Assembly (NCBI GenBank): GCA_016714225.1
Contig: JADJNS010000003.1
Coordinates: 496,001 to 560,000 of the forward strand
Length of the DNA stretch: 64,000 nt
Direction of reading: 5' to 3'
Source: Archangiaceae bacterium
GTDB lineage: Bacteria > Myxococcota > Myxococcia > Myxococcales > Myxococcaceae
The position numbers and the translations under genes were made by a program. Positions 40,377 to 48,923 of the stretch are shown in pieces. The notes beneath the pieces are model-generated. The model was not told where the DNA came from. It did no database searches and saw only the letters and a program-made list of their open reading frames with translations. Position 1 is the first letter of the stretch. Every line of letters starts with the position of its first letter.

Positions 40377-41821
40377 CGTTTTCGCGCGCCTTCGATCTCT
40401 TCGAGCCAGCCCGCCTGCAGCTTGCCACTGCGCTCGAGCGCCGCGACCAGACCGAGCGCGGCGGCCCGGTGGGCCTTCGCCCCGGCGGTGCGACCGAGCT
40501 GGCGCTCGACGGCGGCGGCCTCGGCGAGGCCCGCGGCCCGGTAGAACGTGGCCACCGGTGGCTCGTCGGCCAGCGGTGGCGGCAGATCGAGCACCGCGAG
40601 TGCTTTCTCGGCGTGAGCCCAGGCGGCGGCGGGTTGGCCGGCCCGGCGCTCGAGCGCCGACGCCTGCCGCAGCGCGAACACCACGTCGAGCTGGGTGCGC
40701 GCATCGCCAGCGCGGGCGAGCCCCAGGAACAGCTCGACCGCCTTGGCGACCGCGGCGCGCGCCTTCTTCACGTCTCGCGGCGCGAGCGTGTCTCCGAGCT
40801 CGGACGAGACGATGGCGGTGTTGCGTCGCAGCAAGACGTCGTCATCGCCGAGCGCGATCAGCCGCTCGTACTCGGCGAGCGCGAGCTCGAGGTTGGCGAT
40901 CGCGCGCAGCGGGTCGCCCTGCAGATCGGCGTCGCGGGCCAGCTCGCGCCACGCCTGGGCGAGCTGCTTGCGCATCTGCCGGTTCGACGGCTCGGCAGCG
41001 ACCGAGGCGGTGGCGAGCGCGTGGGCGCGCACGTGCAGCGGGTGCACGTCGTCGATTCCCCGGGCGATCTTCGTGTCGGCGAGCAGCTGCAGCGTCATGA
41101 TCGCCACCCGCCGCGGCTCGTAGGCCGCGTGCGGCTGGGCGAGCGCCGGAGCGAGAACGTCGAGCGCCGCGGTCAGCTCGCGCTCAGAGGCGGCCAGCTC
41201 GCCGCTCCGCCGCAGCGCCTTGCCCATCGAGAAGCGAACGAGCGCTTCGGCGCTCGCGACCTCGTTGGCTTCTGAGGGTGTAGCCGCGGTGCGAGCAGTG
41301 TCGAGCGTCGCGCTCGCCTGGCGCCAGGCCAGCTCGGCCTCGAGACGGTCGCCGAGGCGGTCGGCGGTCTCACCCACGCTGGCGAGCGCGCGAGCGGCGT
41401 TCGCGGCGGCGAGCGGCTGGCCAGGCTTGCCGATCAGCGAGCTCCACGCCGACGCGGCGGCGCGGTGCTTGAGGCGGGCGAGCTCGAAGTCACCCCCGGC
41501 AGCGGCATCGAGCGCCTGGGCCGTCAGCAGGCTGGCCCGCACCTCGGTGGTAGACACCGAGTGCTCTTCGGTGTCGGCCTGGTCGAGCAGCGCGAGCGCG
41601 CGGGCGGTGAGCTCGCCGGCCTGCTTGCGATCAGAGGTGGCGCGCAGCGCCGCCGACCGCAGCTCGAGCGAGCGCGCGAGCGCGCGGCGCGTGCCCGGGT
41701 CACGGCCGTCGGCGGTCGCGGCGAGGTAGCGATCGACGCGGTCGGAAATGCCGGTCAGCACGTCGAGCCGCCCCATGGTGTCGAGCGTGGCGCGGAGGTC
41801 AGAGACCATGAACTGCATCAA
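40373..41821 (-). CDS. TPR-rich protein, likely the detached C-terminal half of the upstream kinase
   Basis: About 482 residues, almost all helical repeats (RRSGELAASERELTAALDVL, GDPLRAIANLELALAEYERL, AGQPAAAWAHAEKALAVL). The beginning, MQFMVSDLRATLDTMGRLDVLTGISDRVDRYL, is the sequence that in many myxobacterial kinases directly follows the transmembrane segment within one polypeptide. Here it is in the +1 frame relative to the kinase, with a 23-nt overlap. Possible starts are TTG 41821, ATG 41818 or ATG 41809. Either it is a separately coupled subunit or a frameshift has split the gene. Its stop overlaps the sigma-factor ATG. Confidence 0.72.
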   Translation of the reverse strand: MMQFMVSDLRATLDTMGRLDVLTGISDRVDRYLAATADGRDPGTRRALARSLELRSAALRATSDRKQAGELTARALALLDQADTEEHSVSTTEVRASLLTAQALDAAAGGDFELARLKHRAAASAWSSLIGKPGQPLAAANAARALASVGETADRLGDRLEAELAWRQASATLDTARTAATPSEANEVASAEALVRFSMGKALRRSGELAASERELTAALDVLAPALAQPHAAYEPRRVAIMTLQLLADTKIARGIDDVHPLHVRAHALATASVAAEPSNRQMRKQLAQAWRELARDADLQGDPLRAIANLELALAEYERLIALGDDDVLLRRNTAIVSSELGDTLAPRDVKKARAAVAKAVELFLGLARAGDARTQLDVVFALRQASALERRAGQPAAAWAHAEKALAVLDLPPPLADEPPVATFYRAAGLAEAAAVERQLGRTAGAKAHRAAALGLVAALERSGKLQAGWLEEIEGARKR

Positions 41822-43052
41822 GAGCTCGGGCGCCGGCTCGCTGCCGCTGCGCCGCGCGCCGCTGCTCCCTGGCCTTGATGGTCGCGGCGGCGGCGTCGTC
41901 GCGCTCGGCCACCACGCGTACGTAGCTGAAGACGAGCAGCGCGGCGGCGGCGGCGGTGACCGCCAGCGCCAGGCGATGCTGCCGCGCGAAGCGCCTCACG
42001 CGCTCACTGCGTGAGTAGCGGTAGGCGAGCACCAGCTGGCCGGTCTGAAAGCGGCGCAGGTCGTCGGCGAGCGCTCCGGCGTCGCGGTAGCGGTCGCACG
42101 GGGCGTACGCCATGGCCCGATCGATGATCGCGATCAGATCGCGCGGCAGCTCGGGCGAGACGTCGGCGAGGGGCCGCCGCGGCACGGTGCCCAGCGCGGC
42201 GACCGCAGCGGCGGCGTCGGGGCGCCCGAAGTGCAGCTCGTCGGTCGCGGCCCGACCGACCAGCGCGTGCCGCAAGATCGCGCCCAGGGCGTAGACGTCT
42301 GAGGCGGCCGTCGCCGGCTCGCCGCGCGCCTGCTCGGGAGCCATGTACCGCGGCGTGCCGAGAATCGCACCGTCGCTGGTGGTCGCGAGCCCGAGGGGGC
42401 CCTCGCCGGGAGAGAGGTCGAGCGCGTCGAGGCCCTGGGTGGCCTTGGCCAGGCCCCAGTCGATGACCAGCGTCTCGCCGAACGGGCCGACCAGCACGTT
42501 GAGCGGCTTGACGTCGCGGTGCACGACTCCGCGGTCGTGCGCATAGGCGAGCGCCTCGGCCGCCCGCAGAATGGGCCCGAGCAGCGCGAGCCGTGCCTCG
42601 GGAGTTCGAGCGTCGGCGATGGCTTCGTCGAGGCTGCGGCCCGCGACATGGCGCATCGCGTAGAACGGTCGACCTTGGGGAAGGGTGCCCGCGTCGTAGA
42701 TGGGGACGATGTTGGGGTGCTGCAGGGTGGCGGTGATCTGAATCTCGCGGGCGAAGCGGGCCCGCGCGGCGTCGCTCGACTGGTCGAGGCGCTTGAGGGC
42801 GACCTCGCGGCCGAGCCGCCGGTCGAAGGCGCGCACGATGGTGCCCATGCCACCGCGGGCCAGCACCTCGCCGACCTCGTAGCGCGTGCCCTCGCCGGTG
42901 TCGCAGTCGGCGTCGGCCTCGCGCGCGACCGCAGCCACCAGCGCCGCGCAGCGATTGCAGCGCCCGACCTCGGCCTCTACGACCGCGCACTGGCTCGGGT
43001 CGAGCGCGCCCGAGACGAAGCGCAACACCAGGTGGTCGTCGAGGCACGGCAT
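41799..43052 (-). CDS. Membrane Ser/Thr kinase with N-terminal zinc-finger-like motif
   Basis: 417 residues. The N-terminus CLDDHLVLRFVSGALDPSQCAVVEAEVGRCNRC has the His-x3...Cys-x2-Cys spacing of anti-sigma zinc-binding domains. The kinase domain follows: ARGGMGTIVRAFD, VALKRL, HRDVKPLN, DWG in place of DFG (VIDWGLAK), and MAPEQARG. One membrane span lies near the end (LALAVTAAAAALLVFSYVRVV). The frame closes ~20 residues past the start of the TPR region. With the downstream sigma factor it suggests a membrane signalling unit controlling the peptide operon (inference). Confidence 0.82.
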   Translation of the reverse strand: MPCLDDHLVLRFVSGALDPSQCAVVEAEVGRCNRCAALVAAVAREADADCDTGEGTRYEVGEVLARGGMGTIVRAFDRRLGREVALKRLDQSSDAARARFAREIQITATLQHPNIVPIYDAGTLPQGRPFYAMRHVAGRSLDEAIADARTPEARLALLGPILRAAEALAYAHDRGVVHRDVKPLNVLVGPFGETLVIDWGLAKATQGLDALDLSPGEGPLGLATTSDGAILGTPRYMAPEQARGEPATAASDVYALGAILRHALVGRAATDELHFGRPDAAAAVAALGTVPRRPLADVSPELPRDLIAIIDRAMAYAPCDRYRDAGALADDLRRFQTGQLVLAYRYSRSERVRRFARQHRLALAVTAAAAALLVFSYVRVVAERDDAAAATIKAREQRRAAQRQRAGARALDAVHGL

Positions 43053-43170
43053 GGGGGCGAGGGTGGCGCACGGTACCCGCGCGCGCAGAAACGGTTCAAG
43101 GCAGCCTCCGCCGAAGCGTGGCGCGCGGGCGTCAGGTCTCTTCGGTCACCCAGCGAGCTCGAGCCCGTGC

Positions 43171-43219
43171 AGGCGCTGCTGCAGCAGACCGGCGTGAAGC
43201 CACGCCGGCTGCCGCTGCC
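43171..43219 (+). repeat. Right 49-bp direct repeat (possible attR)
   Basis: Copy of the methyltransferase 3' end, with one mismatch, lying in the 179-bp gap between the kinase start and the GH5 gene stop. It would encode QALLQQTGVKPRRLPLP in frame, but no gene surrounds it. The remaining gap sequence (43053-43170) shows no gene or clear promoter. Confidence 0.8.
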
Positions 43220-43231
43220 GTCCCCCGCTCG

Positions 43232-44908
43232 CTACCAGGGCTGCGCGAGCCGGGCCTTGAGCTGCGCACCCCACGCGCTCGGCGTCAGCGCCATGCCCAC
43301 GCCGCACGCGCCGCCCGAGTTGTCGATCAAGAGCCCCGGGTCGCACCGCATGTGAAACGTCCACGCCAGGTGGGGAATCTGCAGCGCCTGGGCCTTGTCC
43401 ATCAGCGAGGTGCAGTCGGCGGTGGTCATGGCGCCGCTCATCGGGCCGAACTCTCCGATGATGATGGGCAGCGTCGACGCGAAGCGCACGAACATCGAGT
43501 CGAAGTCGGTGGCCGGGTTGTAGACGTGCACCTCGTACGCGACGTTGGCTCCGCCGCGCTCGGTGATGGGGTGGGTGGCGTAGTAGTCGAGCCGCCGCGC
43601 CCAGCCGCCGGTGCCCTGCACCGTGACCACGTGGTACGGCACGCCCGCCGCGTCTTCGGTGTCGCGAATCGCCTTCACCACCGAGTTCATCAGCGACCAC
43701 ACCGTGGCGTCGCCCGAGCCGTCGTAGTTCATCTGCGGCTCGTTGATGACTCCGAACATCGCGTGCGGCTGATCGGCCAGCGCGCCGGCCAGCTTCTTCC
43801 ACGTGGCGTCGGTACCCACCGTCGCGTTGAGCGTCGGGCGGCCCATGCTGTCGATCGAAGGGTCCGTCCACAGCGAGACCAGCACCTGCACGCCGGGCTT
43901 GGTGCCGATGTAGCGGACGATGTCTTTGACGTCGGCGAGGTAGGCCGCGTCGTAGAGCACGCTCTGGTAGTTCGACGCCGAGCGGTAGCCGTCGGTGCTG
44001 GCGTACGACTCGAGGTCGAGCCTGATGAAGTTGGCGTGCCACACGTTCACCAGCTCGTCGACGCGTCGCTTCACCTCGGCCACGTTCGGCGCGTACGCGG
44101 TGCAGGCGTTGCACGAGCGGGTGTCGTTCAGGTTCGCGCCGCGGCCATGCCAGATGGTGCCGTCAGCGTTCACGAGGTGGTTGCCCTGCACCCTGATGCC
44201 CGGGCCCTTCACCACCGGCGGAGTGCCGGCGTCGACCACCACCGGTGGAGTACCGGCGTCGACCACCACCGGCGGAGTACCGGCGTCGACCACCACGGGC
44301 GGCGTGCCGGCGTCGACCACCACCGGCCCGGTGCCGGCGTCGAGCACCACGCCCACCGGCGTGCCGGCATCGACGGGCAGCGGAGGCTGCACCACGCCCG
44401 GCACCTGCACCGAGTCGATCCACACCTGGCCGCGCCAGCCCGAGCTGATCGCCAGCTCGAGGCCGATGCTGGCGGCCGTCTGGCCGCCGGGTGCCACGGT
44501 GAGCTGCAGCGTGTTCCACGCGCCCTGGGTCAGCGCGCTGCCCGGCACGTAGGTCGAGTGCCAGGCCCAGGTGTTCTTCTCCAACTCGAACAGCTGCACC
44601 GAGTCGATGGCCGCCCCGCGGGGCACGAACAGGTGCGCGGTGATGGTGCCGCTGGTGAACGTGGGGTTCGCGATGGCGCTCTGGTACTTCCCTGCGACTG
44701 GGGGGAGCGTGAGCTGCAGCGACCTCGAGCCCCGCCAATAGTGCGCGCTCGAGAGCTGGGCCTTGGGGCCCGTCCACCCCTGCGCTGAGCTCTCGAAGCT
44801 GAAGCTCGACAGGTCGAGCTCCTGCTCCGCGATGGTGCTCGCTTCGCCCTCGTCGACTGCGCACGCCGCCACCGACATCATCAACAGAAACAACGACTGC
44901 AACTTCAT
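43232..44908 (-). CDS. Secreted glycoside hydrolase family 5 enzyme with N-terminal jelly-roll module
   Basis: 558 residues. Lipobox-like SVAAC, then a carbohydrate-binding-type beta-sandwich at ~30-165 (FSFESSAQGWTGPKAQ, WRGQVWIDSVQVPG). A linker of five tandem VVVDAGTPP units follows, then a GH5 barrel. Catalytic residues are visible: general acid in MFGVINEPQM and nucleophile in IIIGEFGP, with FIRLDLESY and VYNPATDFDSMFVRF typical of cellulase-type GH5. Substrate is probably a beta-1,4-glucan or mannan. The ATG start is clear. Confidence 0.9.
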   Translation of the reverse strand: MKLQSLFLLMMSVAACAVDEGEASTIAEQELDLSSFSFESSAQGWTGPKAQLSSAHYWRGSRSLQLTLPPVAGKYQSAIANPTFTSGTITAHLFVPRGAAIDSVQLFELEKNTWAWHSTYVPGSALTQGAWNTLQLTVAPGGQTAASIGLELAISSGWRGQVWIDSVQVPGVVQPPLPVDAGTPVGVVLDAGTGPVVVDAGTPPVVVDAGTPPVVVDAGTPPVVVDAGTPPVVKGPGIRVQGNHLVNADGTIWHGRGANLNDTRSCNACTAYAPNVAEVKRRVDELVNVWHANFIRLDLESYASTDGYRSASNYQSVLYDAAYLADVKDIVRYIGTKPGVQVLVSLWTDPSIDSMGRPTLNATVGTDATWKKLAGALADQPHAMFGVINEPQMNYDGSGDATVWSLMNSVVKAIRDTEDAAGVPYHVVTVQGTGGWARRLDYYATHPITERGGANVAYEVHVYNPATDFDSMFVRFASTLPIIIGEFGPMSGAMTTADCTSLMDKAQALQIPHLAWTFHMRCDPGLLIDNSGGACGVGMALTPSAWGAQLKARLAQPW

Positions 44909-45142
44909 GCTGCGACTCCTCGGGTTGATGGGGGCAGCGGGCAGACCGGTGGCCTGCCGCGCAGAACGCAGAAATTTCGCTGCCCGAGTTTGTTGGGATT
45001 CGGCGCTGGCCCTCGTACTGCCGTGCTCACAGCTGCCGCTATCGAAGGAGGCGCACCCTATCGATTCACGTTACCGTTTCGCAACCGGCGGCGGCGCCTT
45101 CCGAGTCCCGCTGACGAAACGATGACGACGTAGGCACGGCTC

Positions 45143-45904
45143 TTACATGAGGAAGGGAATCACGGCGCGCCGCTCGCGCGGGTAGTCGGGAAAGCGCGCG
45201 CGGTACCAGCGGTGATGAGAGACCGCGCGCGGCACCAGGTTCGCGAAGGTGAACAGAAAGAACGCGAGCCCGGCCAGCGACCACGAGGCGATCGCGAAGC
45301 CCAGCCACTCGATCAGCTCGCCGAGATAGTTCGGCGCCGAGACCCAGCGGTACCCGCCCCCGTACGGTATGCGGTACCCGCCGTCTCCCGCCGCCTGGCG
45401 CAGCGCGAACAGGGTGCGGTCGCTCGAGATGTTGAGCGCCATGCCCGCCACGAACAGCGCCGCTCCGGCGAGGAAGCGCGGGTCGAAGAGCCACTGCGAA
45501 GGGTAGCTGCCCAGCTCGGAGACCTGCCGCGCGTTCAGGTAGACGTTGATCGCGTTGAAGGTCACCGCCATCGCCGTGACGCTCACCGGCATGTGCTGCG
45601 GCTTCTTCGGCATCTGCAGCGGGTAGAGAAACGCCCGGTGCAGGTAGTGCGCGAGCCACAGCCCGGCCAGCGCCAGCGGCGCAGGCTCGAGCGCGTGGTG
45701 GCCGGCGAAGAAGATGGCCGCGAAGCCCAGCGCGGCGGGGCTCTCCATCAGCATCCACGCCACGCGGTTGGGGAGCATGACGCCCCAGCCCTGCCGTGCG
45801 TGCCGGCCGTACGGCGCGACGATGAAGAACAGCGCGACGAACACCACCGCGCCGGTGGCGATGACCCCCAGGGCCAGGTCGCGGTGAAGCTCGGGCTCGC
45901 TCAA
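45143..45904 (-). CDS. Steroid 5-alpha-reductase-like membrane protein
   Basis: 253 residues with six to seven hydrophobic spans. The C-terminal half matches the 3-oxo-5-alpha-steroid 4-dehydrogenase domain: YRIPYGGGYRWVSAPNYLGELIEWLGFAI, then FTFANLVPRAVSHHRWYRARFPDYP and IPFL. The family reduces an enone double bond with NADPH; bacterial substrates are largely unknown (isoprenoid or sterol-like lipids). The start is TTG or a downstream in-frame codon; no good ribosome-binding site is visible. The ~230 bp between it and the GH5 gene hold no gene I can support. Confidence 0.87.
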   Translation of the reverse strand: MSEPELHRDLALGVIATGAVVFVALFFIVAPYGRHARQGWGVMLPNRVAWMLMESPAALGFAAIFFAGHHALEPAPLALAGLWLAHYLHRAFLYPLQMPKKPQHMPVSVTAMAVTFNAINVYLNARQVSELGSYPSQWLFDPRFLAGAALFVAGMALNISSDRTLFALRQAAGDGGYRIPYGGGYRWVSAPNYLGELIEWLGFAIASWSLAGLAFFLFTFANLVPRAVSHHRWYRARFPDYPRERRAVIPFLM

Positions 45905-45947
45905 GGGGCGGCACAGTAGCCGCGCCGGCGGGCTCCGCGGGCTCGAT

Positions 45948-46103
45948 TCAGCGCCGCACCACCGGCACCAGCGCGCCGAAGGCGTTGATGCGGAACACCC
46001 GCGGCCGGGGCTCGACCGGCCTGGTGGTCGGCTGCGAGGGGGTCGGAGCCGGCCGTGCCGAGCTCGAGGAAACGCGCGTCGGTACTCTGGGCGAAGCGGC
46101 CAT
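45948..46103 (-). CDS. Possible 51-residue Ser/Pro-rich protein
   Basis: A short open frame in the gap after the VanY-type gene. It starts MAASPRVPTRVSSSSARPAP and ends VFRINAFGALVPVVRR. Codon use at third positions is G/C-rich, but the region is too short to judge. It may be a real small protein, the tail of a decayed gene, or chance. Confidence 0.22.
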   Translation of the reverse strand: MAASPRVPTRVSSSSARPAPTPSQPTTRPVEPRPRVFRINAFGALVPVVRR

Positions 46104-46143
46104 GCCCTGGGTACGCCGCTGCCCGAATCGGGTTACCGGCCCT

Positions 46144-47265
46144 CTACTTCACCGGGCAGAAGCCGCCCGAGCACTGGTGGTTCGCGCACCCGCAGCCGAA
46201 CGCGCCGCAGTCGCGGGTCTCTTTGGCGGTGCAGCCGTTGCCCGGGCAGAAGCCGCCCGCGCACTTCATGTCCACCGCGCTGCAGCCGACCTTCGCGCAG
46301 TCGAGGGTGACCTTGGCGGTCGCGCCGCTGCCTTCGCAGAAGCCGCCCGAGCACCGGTGGTCGACGCAGCCGCACCCGAAGTTGCCGCAGTCGCGCGTCT
46401 CTTTGGCGGTGCAGCCGCTGCCCGGGCAGAAGCCGCCCGCGCACTTCATGTCCACCGCCTGGCACCCGAAGTTGGCGCAGTCGCGGGTGACCTTGGCGCT
46501 CGCGCCGGTGCCGGGGCAGAAGCCGCCCGAGCACTTGTGGTCGACGCACCCGCAGCCGAAGTTGCCGCAGTTGGTGGTCTCTTTCGCGGTGCAGCCGTTG
46601 CCTTCGCACGCGTAGCCACCCGAGCACTTGCCGTCGGCGCAGCCGCAGCCGAAGTTGCCGCACGCCGCGCGCTGGCCCGCGGTGCAGCCGTCCGAGCCGA
46701 CCGCGGTGCCTCCCCGGCACGGGCCGCCGCCGGGGCCGCCGCCCAGCCACTCGTAGTGCCACGCCTCGCCGGGCACGGTCGGCCTGAAGCCGTACGCAGC
46801 GCCGTGCGCGGCGAGCCAGTGGGCCACCCCGGGAGACGAGGTGTTGAGGTCGAGCGCGCGGCCGCTCTGGTGGTTGCTGTAGCCGGGCGTGGCGGCGAGG
46901 TTGCCGCCGTTGCACGAGCCGCTGAGGTAGCAGTGGTAGAGGTACTGCTGCTCGGCCATGGTGCGAAAGCCGCTGACGACGCGCAGCGCCACGCCCTGCG
47001 ACGCCGCGGCGGCCTGCATCACCGAGTAGGCGTTGGCGGTGCCGACCTCGGCGGGCTTGCCGTCAGCGTCGACCACGGTGATCTGAAACGGCGAGCCATC
47101 GCGGTAGCCGGTGTCGGTGCGGTACGAGCAGGTCACCAGCGCCTGCGCGGTGGTGTCGCCCTCGTCGAGCGGCTCGCTCTCTCCGGTCTCGATGGTGATG
47201 TCGCTGACTCCGCAACCAGAGGCGAAGCAGGAAAGCAGGGCAACAGCGATGCGCGTCGTTCTCAT
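46144..47265 (-). CDS. VanY-type (M15) D-Ala-D-Ala carboxypeptidase with Cys-rich repeats
   Basis: About 373 residues. Signal peptide with lipobox-like ASGC. The M15 peptidase domain spans residues ~60-185: VSGFRTMAEQQYLYHCY, the zinc motif SNHQSGRALDL and AWHYEW. After a Gly-rich hinge come about six tandem repeats of ~30 residues (GCTAKETRDCGNFGCGCVDH, then CSGGFCPG). The same module occurs in the divergent lipoprotein 0.9 kb away. ATG was chosen with GAGGAAG upstream. It probably trims peptidoglycan, with the repeats acting in cell-wall or surface binding (inference). Confidence 0.85.
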   Translation of the reverse strand: MRTTRIAVALLSCFASGCGVSDITIETGESEPLDEGDTTAQALVTCSYRTDTGYRDGSPFQITVVDADGKPAEVGTANAYSVMQAAAASQGVALRVVSGFRTMAEQQYLYHCYLSGSCNGGNLAATPGYSNHQSGRALDLNTSSPGVAHWLAAHGAAYGFRPTVPGEAWHYEWLGGGPGGGPCRGGTAVGSDGCTAGQRAACGNFGCGCADGKCSGGYACEGNGCTAKETTNCGNFGCGCVDHKCSGGFCPGTGASAKVTRDCANFGCQAVDMKCAGGFCPGSGCTAKETRDCGNFGCGCVDHRCSGGFCEGSGATAKVTLDCAKVGCSAVDMKCAGGFCPGNGCTAKETRDCGAFGCGCANHQCSGGFCPVK

Positions 47266-47408
47266 GGGCGGCTTCCTCGGGAGGACGGGGAACTGCCCGG
47301 GCGCTTGAGCAACCGCGGTGCCGCGCTTTTCCCGAGCGATTACCGCCGTCGCCCGCGAATGACGCTGGAGCGCACGCGCGCGCCTCACTGGCCGCTGCGA
47401 GCGATGCG

Positions 47409-47507
47409 GGGGCTTTGAGGGCCTCCCGTGCGTACTCGGGTTGGCACCCGCGGGCTGTCAAAGCCCCTTTCAGGCTTGCGAGGGCAGGGTGCGTACGCCG
47501 GTTGGCA
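47409..47507. promoter_or_regulatory. Palindrome plus direct repeats in the divergent promoter region
   Basis: GGGGCTTTGA (47409-47418) and TCAAAGCCCC (47458-47467) are a perfect 10-bp inverted pair. Between and beyond them, GTGCGTACTCGGGTTGGCA (47428-47446) recurs as GTGCGTACGCCGGTTGGCA (47489-47507), 17 of 19 identical, 61 bp apart. The block sits between the VanY-type gene and the divergent TPR/Cys-rich pair and may control both. Confidence 0.45.
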
Positions 47508-47544
47508 GGGAGCGGGCCGAGCACGGTGGTAGGTTGCGCGCTCG

Positions 47545-48183
47545 ATGCTCGTCGCCCTGGTGTTGCTCGCCGCGGCCTCGCCGGTGCGCGAGGTGAAGGC
47601 GCTGTACCTCGAGCTGCAGTTCGAGCGGTGCCTCGAGCGCGCCGCCCAGCTCGGCGCCGGCGAGCTCGACGAGCCGTCGCGCGGAGCGCTGGCGCTGTAC
47701 CGAGGGCTGTGCCGCTACGGGCTGGGCGACCTCGGCGCCGCGGTGAGCGACTTCGACGAGGCGATGCGGCGCTCGCCCGAGCTCGAGGCTCCGGCAGGCA
47801 CCAGCCCGAAGGTCCTGGTCGAGCTCGACGCGGCGAGGGCGCGGGCGCGCGCGCGGGCACCCGAGCCCCTGCTGCCGGCGCCGGTGGCCGAGGCGCCACC
47901 CGCCGCGGTGCCGGCTCCCCCGGTGGTGGCGAAGACCGAGCCCCGGCTGCGCCCCCTGGTGTGGTCGCTCGCCGCCGCGGCGGCGGTGACGGCCGGGGTC
48001 AGCGCGTTTCTCGGTACACAGGCGCAGGCGAACGCCGAGGCGGGGAACCGCGCCGAGTTCACCTACGACGCCGACCGGCTCATCGCGCGCGCCCACGGGC
48101 TCGAGACGGCGACCAACGTGGGCTGGGGGCTGGCGGCGCTGTTCGCGGCGGGCGCGCTGCTGGTGTGGATCTTCGATCGATGA
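47545..48183 (+). CDS. Small TPR-like protein with C-terminal membrane spans
   Basis: 212 residues. An N-terminal signal-like stretch (MLVALVLLAAASPV), a TPR-like helical unit (LALYRGLCRYGLGDLGAAVSDFDEAMRRSPEL), a Pro/Ala linker and two membrane spans near the C-terminus (LVWSLAAAAAVTAGVSAFLG and VGWGLAALFAAGALLVWIF). This layout is common for myxobacterial accessory proteins of unknown role. Its stop overlaps the ATG of the Cys-rich lipoprotein (ATGA). Confidence 0.72.
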   Translation: MLVALVLLAAASPVREVKALYLELQFERCLERAAQLGAGELDEPSRGALALYRGLCRYGLGDLGAAVSDFDEAMRRSPELEAPAGTSPKVLVELDAARARARARAPEPLLPAPVAEAPPAAVPAPPVVAKTEPRLRPLVWSLAAAAAVTAGVSAFLGTQAQANAEAGNRAEFTYDADRLIARAHGLETATNVGWGLAALFAAGALLVWIFDR

Positions 48184-48923
48184 GCACCTGCCGCCTCGCG
48201 CTGCTGTGCGCCGCCGCGGCGGCCTGCTCGATTCAGGTCGACGAGTACCGCGGGCGCGCGTGCGACCCAGACCGCCCCTGCGTCGACGGGTGGGCCTGCG
48301 TCGGCCAGTTGTGCCGGCCCCCGGGGTGGGACGCCGGCGGTGAAGATGACGATGCGGGCGCGAGGGAAGACGGCGGGCGCCCCGACGCGGGAGCCTTCGA
48401 CGCGGGAGCCTTCGACGCGGGAGGCTTCGATGCGGGAGCCTTCGATGCCGGCCTTCCAGACGCCGGGCGCTGCGTGAAGGTCTCGAACTGCGGGCCGGGC
48501 CTCGCCGCGACGTGCGCGCAGTATGGCTGCGGCTGTGTCGACGGGGGCTGCGCCGGTGGGGCGTGCACCTCGACCGGGTGCACCGCGCAGGTCACGCGCA
48601 ACTGCGGAGCGTTCGCCTGCGGCTGCGAGAGCGGCATGTGCAAGCACGGCGCGTGCGCGCCCGACGGCTGCGACGACACCCGCCGCATGCAGTGTGGAAA
48701 CTTCGGCTGCGGCTGTGTCGCGGGCAACTGCTCGGGCGGCTTCTGCCCCGGCGGCGGCTGCTCCGCCGGCCACCAGGCGCAGTGCGCGGCGGCGGGCTGC
48801 CGCTGCGCCGACGGCAAGTGCTCGGGCGGCTGCTGCGAAGGTACCGGGTGCTCGCTGTTCGAGAGCCGCGACTGCGTCGACGCCGGCTTCAGCGGCTGCG
48901 CGATGGGCCGGTGCGTGCCGTAG
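48180..48923 (+). CDS. Cys-rich lipoprotein with DAG linker
   Basis: 247 residues. Lipobox AAAAAC, a short Cys domain (CDPDRPCVDGWACVGQLC), then a linker of tandem GAFDAG units. About five Cys modules follow, such as NCGAFACGCESGMCKHGAC and CGNFGCGCVAGNCSGGFCPG. The modules are the same type as those in the divergent VanY-type peptidase, so the two are probably related by module duplication. No enzymatic domain is present. It is coupled to the TPR-like gene by a 4-bp overlap. Confidence 0.78.
   Translation: MSTCRLALLCAAAAACSIQVDEYRGRACDPDRPCVDGWACVGQLCRPPGWDAGGEDDDAGAREDGGRPDAGAFDAGAFDAGGFDAGAFDAGLPDAGRCVKVSNCGPGLAATCAQYGCGCVDGGCAGGACTSTGCTAQVTRNCGAFACGCESGMCKHGACAPDGCDDTRRMQCGNFGCGCVAGNCSGGFCPGGGCSAGHQAQCAAAGCRCADGKCSGGCCEGTGCSLFESRDCVDAGFSGCAMGRCVP

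Larger units (their letters stand above)
32936..43219. mobile_element. Putative island carrying a peptide-production system, bounded by direct repeats
   Basis: Ten kilobases between the two 49-bp repeats hold one coherent set of minus-strand genes: kinase, TPR, sigma factor, six-Cys peptide, MauE-like, thioredoxin-like, ABC exporter, S26 peptidase and DUF5916 protein. The flanking genes are unrelated housekeeping or surface genes. No integrase, transposase or tRNA is present, and base composition is not visibly different. The island status is therefore inferred from the repeats and gene content alone; an ancient duplication of the methyltransferase tail is the alternative. Confidence 0.45.
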
